Part shown: in pieces, positions 35,276-42,884 of the stretch
How the letters are laid out: each line of letters begins with the position of its first letter
Position numbering within the stretch: position 1 is the stretch's first letter
Source: Kordia aestuariivivens
GTDB taxonomy: Bacteria > Bacteroidota > Bacteroidia > Flavobacteriales > Flavobacteriaceae
NCBI RefSeq assembly: GCF_014397005.1
Contig: NZ_JACGWS010000011.1
Span: 62,001-126,000, forward strand
DNA: 64,000 nt
Direction of reading: 5' to 3'
Notes under the pieces: generated by a model
Told to the model about the DNA's origin: nothing
Databases searched by the model: none
Seen by the model: only the letters and a program-made list of their open reading frames with translations
Translations under genes and position numbers: made by a program

Positions 35276-36957
35276 GTGCCTGTTGCACAAGTCTAAGATA
35301 TTGATAAATTTCTTATCTTGAATAATGCAAGGCAAGAAAGTATACCAAGAACAATTATTTACAGATTTTCGATTAAGCGATCGCGTTCCCAAAGAAAATT
35401 TTTATCGTCGTTTATCATCTGAACTAAATTTAGATTATCTGTATGAACTTACCAAAAGGTATTATGGAACTAGCGGACAAAAAAGCATTGACCCTGTTGT
35501 GTTTTTTAAATTATGTTTGGTAGGTTATTTAGAAAATATCATTAGTGATCGTAAGTTGATTCAGCATTGTAGTTTGCGATTGGATATCCTTTATTTTTTA
35601 GGCTATGATATTGATGAAGAACTTCCTTGGCATAGTACATTAAGTAGAACGCGACAGTTGTTCCCTGAATCTATATTTGAAGAAGTTTTTACGCGGGTTT
35701 TTATGCTTTGTGTTGACAAAGGCATGGTTAGCGGTCATACGCAGGCTATAGATTCTGCTCCGATCAAGGCAAATGCATCGATGAATAGTTTGGAGCTTAA
35801 AGTTCCCGAAGAAGATTTAGAAGCGCACCTATCTAAAATCCGCGTACAAAGTTATCGAGATCGTCAAGTTCAAAACAAGGCAACTAAAAAGCAACAAACA
35901 ATTACCGCCAACGCACAGGAAATCAACGCTATTAAATCAAGGAATACCAAATGGGCTAAGGAACAAGATCAGCGACCAGGCGCAGGCAATAAAGGCAGTC
36001 GTTATACCAGTAACAAAACGCATTACAGTCCCACAGATCCTGATGCGCGCATTAGTGTAAAACCCGGCAAAGCAAGAAAACTTAATTATATGAGTCAACT
36101 TAGTGTGGACACAGCACATCATGTAATTACCGACATTAAAGCGTATCATGCTGATAAGAAAGACAATCAATATTTACAAGATATTACCATAAGAGTACAA
36201 AGACGTTTACGCAAATCAGGTGTGCTTTTAGAAAACATAGTAGCTGATACAGGATATAGTAGTGGAGAAAACTATGCATTTTTAGAAGTTCAAGGCTTAA
36301 AGAGTTACATTCCACCACATGGAACTTACAAAGGTGGTCCAGATGATTTTATATATGACAATGAATCCGATCATTATATATGTCCACAAGGAGAGATTAT
36401 TCCATTTAAGAAAGTATTTTTAGATTATCGCACCAAGACCAAGAAGAAAGAATACCGAAATTCTTCCAAAATATGTAAAGGCTGCCCAATTGCTTCACAA
36501 TGTTTAGGTAAAACAACTAAAGAAAAGAAGTTCTCGGTTACGTATTATCGCGAAGAATATGAACGTAACATAGCAAGAATCAATAGCAAACAAGGACGTT
36601 ATATGAAGAGGAAACGGCAAAGCACCGTAGAACCTGTCTTTGGAACACTAAAGGAATATACGGGACTTAGAAAGATCAACACATTAGGAATTAAACAAGC
36701 AAACAAAGTAATGCACTTGGCTGCTATTGCTTATAATTTGAAGAAATACCTAAAATTCATCACAAAAACAGTAAAAAGTGAAGCAAGATCACTTGCCTTT
36801 GTTTTTTTAGAAATAAAATTCCAATTAGGCAAATTTATCTTGATTCTAAGAGATGCTAATTTTAGGATTCAATAGCATAATCCAAAAGAAAGATATCCTT
36901 AAAAAAACTGAAAATTAGGCACTTTTTATAAAATTAAGGGCTTGTGCAACGGTTACC
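35276..36957 (+). mobile_element. IS1182-type insertion sequence, copy A (1682 bp)
   Basis: The element runs from GTGCCTGTTGCACAAG to CTTGTGCAACGGTTACC. The terminal inverted repeats agree in about 12 of 16 positions, with GTTGCACAAG identical. It contains one transposase gene. Length is identical to copy B (37780-39461). Flanks CTTT and GGT do not form an obvious target duplication. Confidence 0.88.
35325..36875 (+). CDS. IS1182-family transposase, copy A
   Basis: The 516-residue protein begins with a DUF772-like N-terminal region (residues about 15-110: YELTKRYYG, DPVVFFKLCLVGYLENI). A DDE domain follows, with likely catalytic residues in AIDSAPIKANAS, IVADTGYSSGEN and STVEPVFGTLKEYTGLR. 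A Cys cluster (ICKGCPIASQC) precedes the last block, as in many IS1182 transposases. The frame is intact, so the element may be active. It is oriented opposite to the cassette genes. It differs from copy B at scattered codons and at the C-terminus. Confidence 0.93.
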   Translation: MQGKKVYQEQLFTDFRLSDRVPKENFYRRLSSELNLDYLYELTKRYYGTSGQKSIDPVVFFKLCLVGYLENIISDRKLIQHCSLRLDILYFLGYDIDEELPWHSTLSRTRQLFPESIFEEVFTRVFMLCVDKGMVSGHTQAIDSAPIKANASMNSLELKVPEEDLEAHLSKIRVQSYRDRQVQNKATKKQQTITANAQEINAIKSRNTKWAKEQDQRPGAGNKGSRYTSNKTHYSPTDPDARISVKPGKARKLNYMSQLSVDTAHHVITDIKAYHADKKDNQYLQDITIRVQRRLRKSGVLLENIVADTGYSSGENYAFLEVQGLKSYIPPHGTYKGGPDDFIYDNESDHYICPQGEIIPFKKVFLDYRTKTKKKEYRNSSKICKGCPIASQCLGKTTKEKKFSVTYYREEYERNIARINSKQGRYMKRKRQSTVEPVFGTLKEYTGLRKINTLGIKQANKVMHLAAIAYNLKKYLKFITKTVKSEARSLAFVFLEIKFQLGKFILILRDANFRIQ

Positions 36958-36975
36958 GGTGTTACCACACGTTTT

Positions 36976-37638
36976 TTATTTTTGGTTTGCAATAAATTCA
37001 TCTGCGATTATATATGGTTGTCCCAAACTAAAATCGTTTGGACTAACATCTTCGTTTCCAAAAATCAGAAGCTTTGCATTTGGTCGATACGCATAACCTT
37101 TGTCAAAATCCTTAATTACGTTCTCAACATTAAATTCAATTCCGTGTTTTTCACAAACTGCTCTTATCGGTTCAGCGAGCGGTTCTGAAATTCCGAGATT
37201 CATTTTTCCAGCTTTTTTATAATATTCTTTGATGTTGTAAAAATTCTCATTTAGTGGCAACCAATTTCCAGCGTGTTTTTCGTAGGCAAAGAATAAATCT
37301 CCAATAAATTCACTTGCGTTTGTCGGAAAACCATTTAATTCACATTCCAATTCGTTTTTGTTGAAAGTCCAAAGTAGTGGATGTTCAGTTAAGACTTTTA
37401 GTTTTATATATGGTAAATACTGTTCGCTAAAAATTCCGCTAAATTTTATTGTATTATGAGCAATTAATCGCCAATGTTCAACATCAGTAATTTTTCCATA
37501 ATCATCTCGTTCTTCAACGATAAAATTGAATTCCATTGTTTTAAAATGTCCAATTTGACCTTTTAATTCGGTCAAATGAAAATGTCCATTTTGATAGAAT
37601 TTTGTGGTGTTTGTTCTTTTAATTAATTCCTCTAACAT
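36976..37638 (-). CDS. Cassette 3 gene, hypothetical protein (220 aa)
   Basis: I do not recognise this 220-residue soluble protein. It has a beta-rich N-terminal half (FHLTELKGQIGHFKTMEFNF) and an acidic, aromatic C-terminus (LLIFGNEDVSPNDFSLG). There is no signal peptide. The unit ends, GTTACCACACATTTG and its complement at the 3' side, match over 10 bp. IS copies lie in the sites on both sides, so this gene and its flanks would travel as IS-A/cassette/IS-B. Expression is likely weak unless transcribed from the recombinase side or from IS ends. Confidence 0.72.
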   Translation of the reverse strand: MLEELIKRTNTTKFYQNGHFHLTELKGQIGHFKTMEFNFIVEERDDYGKITDVEHWRLIAHNTIKFSGIFSEQYLPYIKLKVLTEHPLLWTFNKNELECELNGFPTNASEFIGDLFFAYEKHAGNWLPLNENFYNIKEYYKKAGKMNLGISEPLAEPIRAVCEKHGIEFNVENVIKDFDKGYAYRPNAKLLIFGNEDVSPNDFSLGQPYIIADEFIANQK

Positions 37639-37779
37639 TGGTTTCTCAAATGTGTGGTAACGTGTTTGTATATGGTTTGTTGCGTGTTTTAAGCACCTAA
37701 TTTAGCAAATATAAACCGAATAGAAAATCCGCGAGGATTTTCGTAAGTAGGCTAGAACTAGCAATAAATTATATACGGT

Positions 37780-39461
37780 GTGCCTGTTGCACAAGTCTAA
37801 GATATTGATAAATTTCTTATCTTGAATAATGCAAGGCAAGAAAGTATACCAAGAACAATTATTCATATCATTTCGGTTAAGTGAACGTATTCCCCAAGAG
37901 AACTTTTATCGTCAATTATCATCTGAGTTAGATTTAGACTATTTGTATGAACTTACTAAAAGGTATTATGGTAAAAGCGGACAGAAAAGTATTGATCCAG
38001 TAGTTTTCTTCAAACTCTGTTTGGTAGGTTATTTAGAAAATATTATTAGTGATCGTAAATTGATTCAGCATTGTAGTTTGCGATTGGATATCCTGTATTT
38101 TTTAGGTTATGATATTGATGAGGAACTTCCATGGCATAGTACCATAAGTAGAACGCGACAGTTGTTCCCTGAATCAATATTTGAAGAAGTTTTTACGCGG
38201 GTTTTTATGCTTTGTGTTGACAAAGGCATGGTTAGCGGTCATACGCAGGCAATAGATTCCGCACCAATCAAGGCAAATGCCTCGATGGATAGTTTGGAAC
38301 TCAAAGTTCCCGAAGAAGACTTAGAAGCGCACCTATCCAAAGTTCGCGTACAAAGTTATCGAGATCGTCAAGTTGAAAATAAGGCGACTAAAGAACAACA
38401 GACAATTACTGCCAATACTCAGGAACTCAACGCTATCAAATCAAGAAACAAAAAATGGGCAAAGGATCAAGATCAACGTCCAGGTGCAGGTAATAAAGGC
38501 AGTCGTTATACCAGTAACAAAACGCATTACAGTCCCACAGATCCTGATGCTCGCATTAGTGTAAAACCCGGCAAAGCAAGAAAACTTAATTATATGAGTC
38601 AACTTAGTGTGGATACAGCGCATCATGTGATTAGTGATATAAAGGCGTATCATGCTGATAAGAAAGACAATCAATATTTACAAGATATTACCATAAGAGT
38701 ACAAAGACGTTTACGCAAATCAGGTGTGCTTTTTGAAAATATAGTAGCTGATACAGGATATAGCAGCGGAGAGAATTATGCGTTTTTAGAGTCGCAAGGA
38801 ATTAAGAGTTACATTCCACCACATGGAACTTACAAAGGTGGTCCAGATGATTTTATATATAACAAAGAATCCGATCATTATCTATGTCCACAAGGAGAGA
38901 TTATTCCGTTTAAGAAAGTATTTTTAGATTATCGCACCAAGACCAAGAAAAAAGAATACCGAAATTCTTCCAAAATATGTAAAGGCTGCCCAATAGCTTC
39001 ACAATGTTTAGGAAAGACAGCGAAGGAGAAAAAATTCTCTGTTACATATTATCGATCAGCATATGAACGTAACAACAAAAGAGTCCGTAGCAAACAAGGA
39101 CGTTATATGAAGAGGAAACGGCAAAGCACGGTAGAACCAGTCTTTGGAACACTAAAGGAATATACGGGACTTAGAAAGATCAACACATTAGGAATTAAAC
39201 AAGCAAACAAAGTAATGCACTTGGCAGCAATTGCCTATAACTTGAAGAAATACCTGAAATTCGTTACAAAAACAGCAAAAAGTGGAGTAAAACCACTTGC
39301 TCTAGTCATTTTTAAAATAAAGCCATTATTTAAACACTATATCTTGATTGTAAGCGGAGTTAATTTTAGAACTCTATAACGAGAATCAAAAGAAAGGCAC
39401 TCTTAAAAGTGCTAAGAATGCCTTGTTTTTTTTGAAATTATAGGGTTGCGCAACGGTTACC
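37780..39461 (+). mobile_element. IS1182-type insertion sequence, copy B (1682 bp)
   Basis: Same ends and exactly the same length as copy A: GTGCCTGTTGCACAAG at the left, TTGCGCAACGGTTACC at the right with one change in the right repeat. Orientation and distance to the GTT core (3 nt) are the same. Divergence from copy A is moderate and mostly synonymous, so the two insertions are not a very recent pair. Confidence 0.88.
37829..39379 (+). CDS. IS1182-family transposase, copy B
   Basis: The 516-residue transposase is collinear with copy A over its whole length and has the same DUF772-like and DDE regions. The blocks AIDSAPIKANAS, IVADTGYSSGEN and STVEPVFGTLKEY are unchanged. The most divergent part is the last 40 residues. 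The frame is intact. It is inserted between the cassette carrying the SUFU-domain gene and the 220-residue cassette gene. Confidence 0.93.
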   Translation: MQGKKVYQEQLFISFRLSERIPQENFYRQLSSELDLDYLYELTKRYYGKSGQKSIDPVVFFKLCLVGYLENIISDRKLIQHCSLRLDILYFLGYDIDEELPWHSTISRTRQLFPESIFEEVFTRVFMLCVDKGMVSGHTQAIDSAPIKANASMDSLELKVPEEDLEAHLSKVRVQSYRDRQVENKATKEQQTITANTQELNAIKSRNKKWAKDQDQRPGAGNKGSRYTSNKTHYSPTDPDARISVKPGKARKLNYMSQLSVDTAHHVISDIKAYHADKKDNQYLQDITIRVQRRLRKSGVLFENIVADTGYSSGENYAFLESQGIKSYIPPHGTYKGGPDDFIYNKESDHYLCPQGEIIPFKKVFLDYRTKTKKKEYRNSSKICKGCPIASQCLGKTAKEKKFSVTYYRSAYERNNKRVRSKQGRYMKRKRQSTVEPVFGTLKEYTGLRKINTLGIKQANKVMHLAAIAYNLKKYLKFVTKTAKSGVKPLALVIFKIKPLFKHYILIVSGVNFRTL

Positions 39462-39493
39462 AATGTTAGGCACAGGCTTTTCCTTTCGGTTAA

Positions 39494-40195
39494 TCATTTG
39501 CCTTTAATTTTATCCCAAAACGACTTTTTAGAAATCAGATTTTTTCTGTTTAAATCCAACACTTCTTTTCCGTTGGCTTTTATTAATAAATCCAATAATT
39601 TGCTATATCCGTTTTCTATTTTAAACTCCATCTCGTTTTTGTAAAGAGGAAGAACGTTGTAAATATTTATTTTTTTACCGTCCTTATTTATTTCGGTAAA
39701 GTCTTTATCAAAAGTAACAGAAGGAAGAATTAGTGCACCGACATATTCCGTATCATTTCCATAAGGCGTTAAATCCTCTTCTGCTTGTATTGTGTGTCCA
39801 ATTCCAATCCAAGTGTCATAAAAATGAGGGAATTTCGCAGTTCTTTTTAGAATTGAAATAATCCAATCATTTTTATTTTCTCCAGAGTAAACTTGTCCGA
39901 ATTCGATAGTTTTTGGAATAAGCATCATTAATTCGGCAAACTCAACATCTTTTGGATTTTCCACTTGGTCCTCAACATTCATTTTTAAAGTACTCATTCC
40001 AGAGGTCAAAAGTATGTTGAATGACGAGCTTTCAGGTTTTATGAAATAAACGTCAAGATGTAAATCCAAAGTAGGTATTTCGTGAAATACAGAGACTAAC
40101 TTATCATCGAAAAATTTGCTCAAATGTTCGTCAATCCATTCAGCGTGTTCGTGATAATGTTTTCTTTCCGAGAACGGATTTTTGTATTCAGCCAT
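39494..40195 (-). CDS. Cassette 2 gene, suppressor-of-fused (SUFU) domain protein
   Basis: The 233-residue protein looks like a bacterial SUFU-domain protein. It has the start HYHEHAEWIDEHLSKFFD, then DLHLDVYFIKPESSSFNILLTSGMS (here abbreviated to the LHLDVYFI and LLTSGMS blocks), then ELMMLIP and YDTWIGIGHTI. Bacterial SUFU proteins are cytoplasmic and frequent among polymorphic-toxin immunity proteins, but no toxin partner is adjacent. The unit begins GTTAGGCACA and ends TGTGCCTAAC, exactly complementary. Its R'-like core GTTAGGC fits GTTRRRY, the classic integron consensus. Confidence 0.82.
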   Translation of the reverse strand: MAEYKNPFSERKHYHEHAEWIDEHLSKFFDDKLVSVFHEIPTLDLHLDVYFIKPESSSFNILLTSGMSTLKMNVEDQVENPKDVEFAELMMLIPKTIEFGQVYSGENKNDWIISILKRTAKFPHFYDTWIGIGHTIQAEEDLTPYGNDTEYVGALILPSVTFDKDFTEINKDGKKINIYNVLPLYKNEMEFKIENGYSKLLDLLIKANGKEVLDLNRKNLISKKSFWDKIKGK

Positions 40196-40213
40196 ATGTT
40201 TTTTTCAGCTTGT

Positions 40214-40409
40214 GCCTAACGGTCTTGTGTATGAAACGTAGCGTGCAAAAAGACACTAATTTTTCGGATTAACACAGAGCCGAATTTTTATATTTTGTTT
40301 TTAATTTTTCTATTCTAAAAGCCAAATTTAAAAATTTGGCGGTCTTTGCAAATAAGCACAAACCTTAGATTTAGCATTTACTAGCTATGTTTTATACACG
40401 TTGTTACCA
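40214..40409 (-). other. attC-like site (196 bp) between cassettes 1 and 2, uninterrupted
   Basis: On the minus strand the site runs from TGGTAAC to GTTAGGC. Outer arms pair as GTGTATAAAACATAGC against GCTACGTTTCATACAC with few mismatches. A second hairpin GCCAAATTT/AAATTTGGC lies inside. It is longer than the other sites but shares the order core, TATACAC arm, CTAAT block, core. Confidence 0.7.
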
Positions 40410-40420
40410 TACGTACTTTT

Positions 40421-41155
40421 TTACAACGTTCCACCATCAGGCCAATTTTTCCAATGATTATTTGGCTTTTCAGTCGGTTTGTAAAATTCCGTTTGTCCAG
40501 TTTCAAGAACCTTGGCTATTTGCTTAAAAGTTTTGCTTTTACTCGGAATTTCAGAATCCGCACAGTCTGGATGATTCCATTCCGTCAATTCCATAATTTT
40601 TGGTATATCCGTTGGGATTCGGTCTCTGATTTCCTTTTCAGTTGCTTCAAATTCTTTACTGTATTCAGGCTCTAAACCTCTCAAAAATTCCCAAATGAAA
40701 ATTTTGTCGTTTTCTTCAAGTTCAATTCCTTTTTTTAAATAGAAATCGCGATTATGATTAATATCAATTTCTTTATCTCTCAAAACCATTGTTTTAGTTT
40801 CGGGATTCAAGCTTTCCAGATATTCTTCATCAAAAGTTGAATGCTCGGAACTATCATCTGTTATATACAAGAAATTGTTGTTATCGGTTCCAGGTTTTGT
40901 CTCAATACAATTTCCAAAAATGTGCAAACAATTCGAAATTCCGTTATGTCCACCACCACGATAATTAAATCCGATTACTTCAATTATCAAAGCCCATCGT
41001 TTTTCATCTCGATAAGCACTCAATTTAGAATGAACTGGATAAACATATCCATTATCCAACATTGGAAACGTAAAATCCTCCGCACACTTGTCCAGTTGTT
41101 TTAAAATATCCTTTGATGAATATTCCTGTTTTTTCTTAAATCCGAAAATGTTCAT
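40421..41155 (-). CDS. Cassette 1 gene, conserved hypothetical (244 aa)
   Basis: This 244-residue soluble protein has a striking segment DFTFPMLDNGYVYPVHSKLS (residues about 27-46), then YRDEKRWALIIEVIGFNYR. I recall similar sequences annotated as DUF7003, but cannot confirm this. No function is known to me. It is the first cassette after the recombinase, at the position where a newly captured cassette would lie. Unit ends GTTACCATAC and GTATGGTAAC are complementary. The ATG is 9 bp after the core-containing segment. Confidence 0.75.
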   Translation of the reverse strand: MNIFGFKKKQEYSSKDILKQLDKCAEDFTFPMLDNGYVYPVHSKLSAYRDEKRWALIIEVIGFNYRGGGHNGISNCLHIFGNCIETKPGTDNNNFLYITDDSSEHSTFDEEYLESLNPETKTMVLRDKEIDINHNRDFYLKKGIELEENDKIFIWEFLRGLEPEYSKEFEATEKEIRDRIPTDIPKIMELTEWNHPDCADSEIPSKSKTFKQIAKVLETGQTEFYKPTEKPNNHWKNWPDGGTL

Positions 41156-41164
41156 TCGTATGTA

Positions 41165-41197
41165 TGGTAACGTATGTATATACGGAATTCCGTATAT
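41165..41197 (-). other. Proximal recombination junction (attI-like candidate) with a 20-bp perfect palindrome
   Basis: ATATACGGAATTCCGTATAT (41178-41197) is a perfect palindrome lying directly before the core. On the minus strand it continues ACATACGTTACCATAC, in which TACATAC-GTTACC matches the right arms of the attC-like sites. It lies between the recombinase stop and cassette 1. This is where an attI would be expected. Confidence 0.5.
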
Positions 41198-41207
41198 TTC
41201 TACTATA

Positions 41208-41230
41208 GCTAAACCTTTTTATAGTTTAGC
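41208..41230 (-). terminator. Hairpin after the recombinase gene
   Basis: GCTAAAC pairs with GTTTAGC around a 9-nt AT loop, 29 bp beyond the recombinase stop. A weak terminator or a structural part of the recombination site are both possible; there is no T-run directly after it. Confidence 0.4.
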
Positions 41231-41259
41231 TTTTCTTTGAATTCTAAACTACTCTTTTC

Positions 41260-42546
41260 CTAATCAAAATCAAAATCATCAATAGGATTTTTAATGTTTT
41301 CTATACCTGTATTTGTAATATGTGTATAAATTTCAGTTGTTTTAGAACTTTCATGACCTAATATATATTGTATATAGCGTAAGCTAATCCCTTTTTCAAG
41401 TAAATGTGTTGCAAAACTATGTCTTAAAGTATGTGGCGTAACATTTTTAGAAATTCCAATACTATAGCTTTGTTTTTTTAAAAACTTTTGTATGCTTGAA
41501 GCTGTATATTTTCCTCCTCTTTGCCCTTCAATTAAATAATATTCTGGAGCATATTCTTTTAAATAAATTTGAATAAGTTTTTTGGTTCTATTTGCAATAG
41601 TAACATAGCGATCTTTCTTGCCTTTACCAGCCACAATATGTATTTTGTTTTCCTCAAAATATATTGATGACAATTTTAAGTTAATAATTTCACTTACTCT
41701 AAGTCCACAACTATAAATTACTGTTAGAATAGTTTTATGTTTTAAGTTTGAAATTGACTTTAGCAACAAAATAGTTTCTTTTTGTGATAGCACAATTGGT
41801 AAGGGCTTACTTTTCTTTGGACGATCTATAAAATAGGTTTGTTGTTTTCCTCCTAATACTTTTTCATAATAAAACTTTATCGCATTAATCATTTGATTTT
41901 GATACGATTCACTAATTTCTCTTTCTTGAATTAAATATCTTAAATATGATCTAATCATTTCATTTGTAATCTCTTGAGGTTGATAAGCATAATGGTACGT
42001 GAAGAATATGGACAAAAAATTTGAATATGTTTTGATTGTAGAGGCGCTATAACGTAACGCCTTTAATTTATCGATAACTATACTAGGACATTTTCTGTGG
42101 TGTTCTTCTAACATCGTAGATTTTGTAGATCTCTTAGGTTTCGTTTTTCTTTTATCTATGTAGTCTATAATGAAACCATCTTTCAATAGTAATTCTAATT
42201 TGACAACAATAGTTTCTGTATATGGAATTGTCCAATGCTTGTATTCTGAATTGTAATGATAATAACTTAATGATTTTATATATTCTATACCTTTCTGCGT
42301 TGGATGACAAGTAATACGCAGTCTGTTCCCTTTTAGTATTAGAAACGTAACACTCCTTTTGGGCTGCTTAGCTATGGATTTTAAAAACTTTCGAGCTTCT
42401 TCATTTTTAGGAAACACCCATTGTCTATAAGTACTTGACCATTTTGAAAGCACATTATTTTTAATGAGTTCAATTCTTTTGTCATTTTCATGAATTGCTA
42501 CTACATACCAATACTTATTTCTATAAAAAATCTCTGTTACTTTCAT
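41260..42546 (-). CDS. XerC-like tyrosine recombinase at the head of the cassette array
   Basis: The 428-residue protein ends in a tyrosine-recombinase catalytic domain with R283 (GLRVSE), K308 (GKGKKDR), H372 and R375 (HTLRHSFATHLL), H398 (LGHES) and nucleophile Y407 (EIYTH). A SAM-like core-binding domain covers about 150-235. The first 130 residues contain two related segments of the form W-Y-x-W-x-P (SSTYRQWVFP, NSEYKHWTIP), a Bacteroidota-style extension. There is no insertion between the second Arg region and HxxR like the one that marks IntI. It is transcribed toward the cassettes, unlike most integron integrases. Its position suggests it catalyses cassette exchange, but this is inference. 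Confidence 0.9.
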   Translation of the reverse strand: MKVTEIFYRNKYWYVVAIHENDKRIELIKNNVLSKWSSTYRQWVFPKNEEARKFLKSIAKQPKRSVTFLILKGNRLRITCHPTQKGIEYIKSLSYYHYNSEYKHWTIPYTETIVVKLELLLKDGFIIDYIDKRKTKPKRSTKSTMLEEHHRKCPSIVIDKLKALRYSASTIKTYSNFLSIFFTYHYAYQPQEITNEMIRSYLRYLIQEREISESYQNQMINAIKFYYEKVLGGKQQTYFIDRPKKSKPLPIVLSQKETILLLKSISNLKHKTILTVIYSCGLRVSEIINLKLSSIYFEENKIHIVAGKGKKDRYVTIANRTKKLIQIYLKEYAPEYYLIEGQRGGKYTASSIQKFLKKQSYSIGISKNVTPHTLRHSFATHLLEKGISLRYIQYILGHESSKTTEIYTHITNTGIENIKNPIDDFDFD

Positions 42547-42884
42547 GTAAAATTCCTGTTATTACACCAAACAAGAGGAATATACGGAAGTTTTATTTTT
42601 ATTGGTGTATATTTTTAATAAGCGTTAGAAATAATGTATAAGCGTCTAAAAAACATTGATTTTTACTTTCTGAATTATAAAATCTAACAAGCTTGTAATA
42701 GTTCTATATTCCTCTCTAAATATTCCCCAAAAGATATAATATCTTTGATGGGAAACTTAGATTCCAGAATGTTGTGACTTCAAAAATTCTTAACGAAAAA
42801 TAGCTGCTACACTGCGAAAAAAGAATCCACTACGTAGAAAAAATTAGCGTCTATTATTATATCAAACTCCAATTAAACCGTAGT
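42547..42884. repeat. Gap upstream of the recombinase with the right half of the dispersed repeat
   Basis: No gene is seen. TACACCAA and TTGGTGTA form an inverted repeat about 30 bp upstream of the recombinase start, a possible operator. GGAATATACGGAA echoes the palindrome near cassette 1. From GACTT at 42776-42780 the sequence follows the right part of the repeat at about 724-790 (AAAATTCTTAACG, GCTACACTGCG). Confidence 0.65.

Larger units (their letters stand above)
35150..36967 (-). other. attC-like site between cassettes 3 and 4, split by an IS
   Basis: The site consists of 35150-35275 and 36958-36967, about 136 bp without the IS. Cores are TGGTAAC (end of cassette 3) and GTTATGC (start of cassette 4) on the minus strand. 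The larger piece shares TAACGTGT, ATGGTT, CTAATTTAGCAAA, GAAAATCCG and GAGGATTTTC with the site at 37655, so the two belong to one family. GAAAATCC/GGATTTTC forms the inner hairpin. Confidence 0.7.
37655..39471 (-). other. attC-like site between cassettes 2 and 3, split by an IS
   Basis: The site consists of 37655-37779 and 39462-39471, about 135 bp without the IS. On the minus strand the R''-like core is GCCTAAC, an exact RYYYAAC match. The proximal core of cassette 3 is GTTACCA. The internal hairpin GAAAATCC/GGATTTTC and the outer arm with TATATGGTTTGTTGCG match the site at 35150. Confidence 0.7.

Noticed and set aside
41260-42546. Calling the recombinase a true integron integrase (IntI)
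   Set aside because: The stretch between the catalytic Lys region and HTLRH is short and XerC-like; I see none of the extra segment that distinguishes IntI. Position and sites are integron-like, the family is not.
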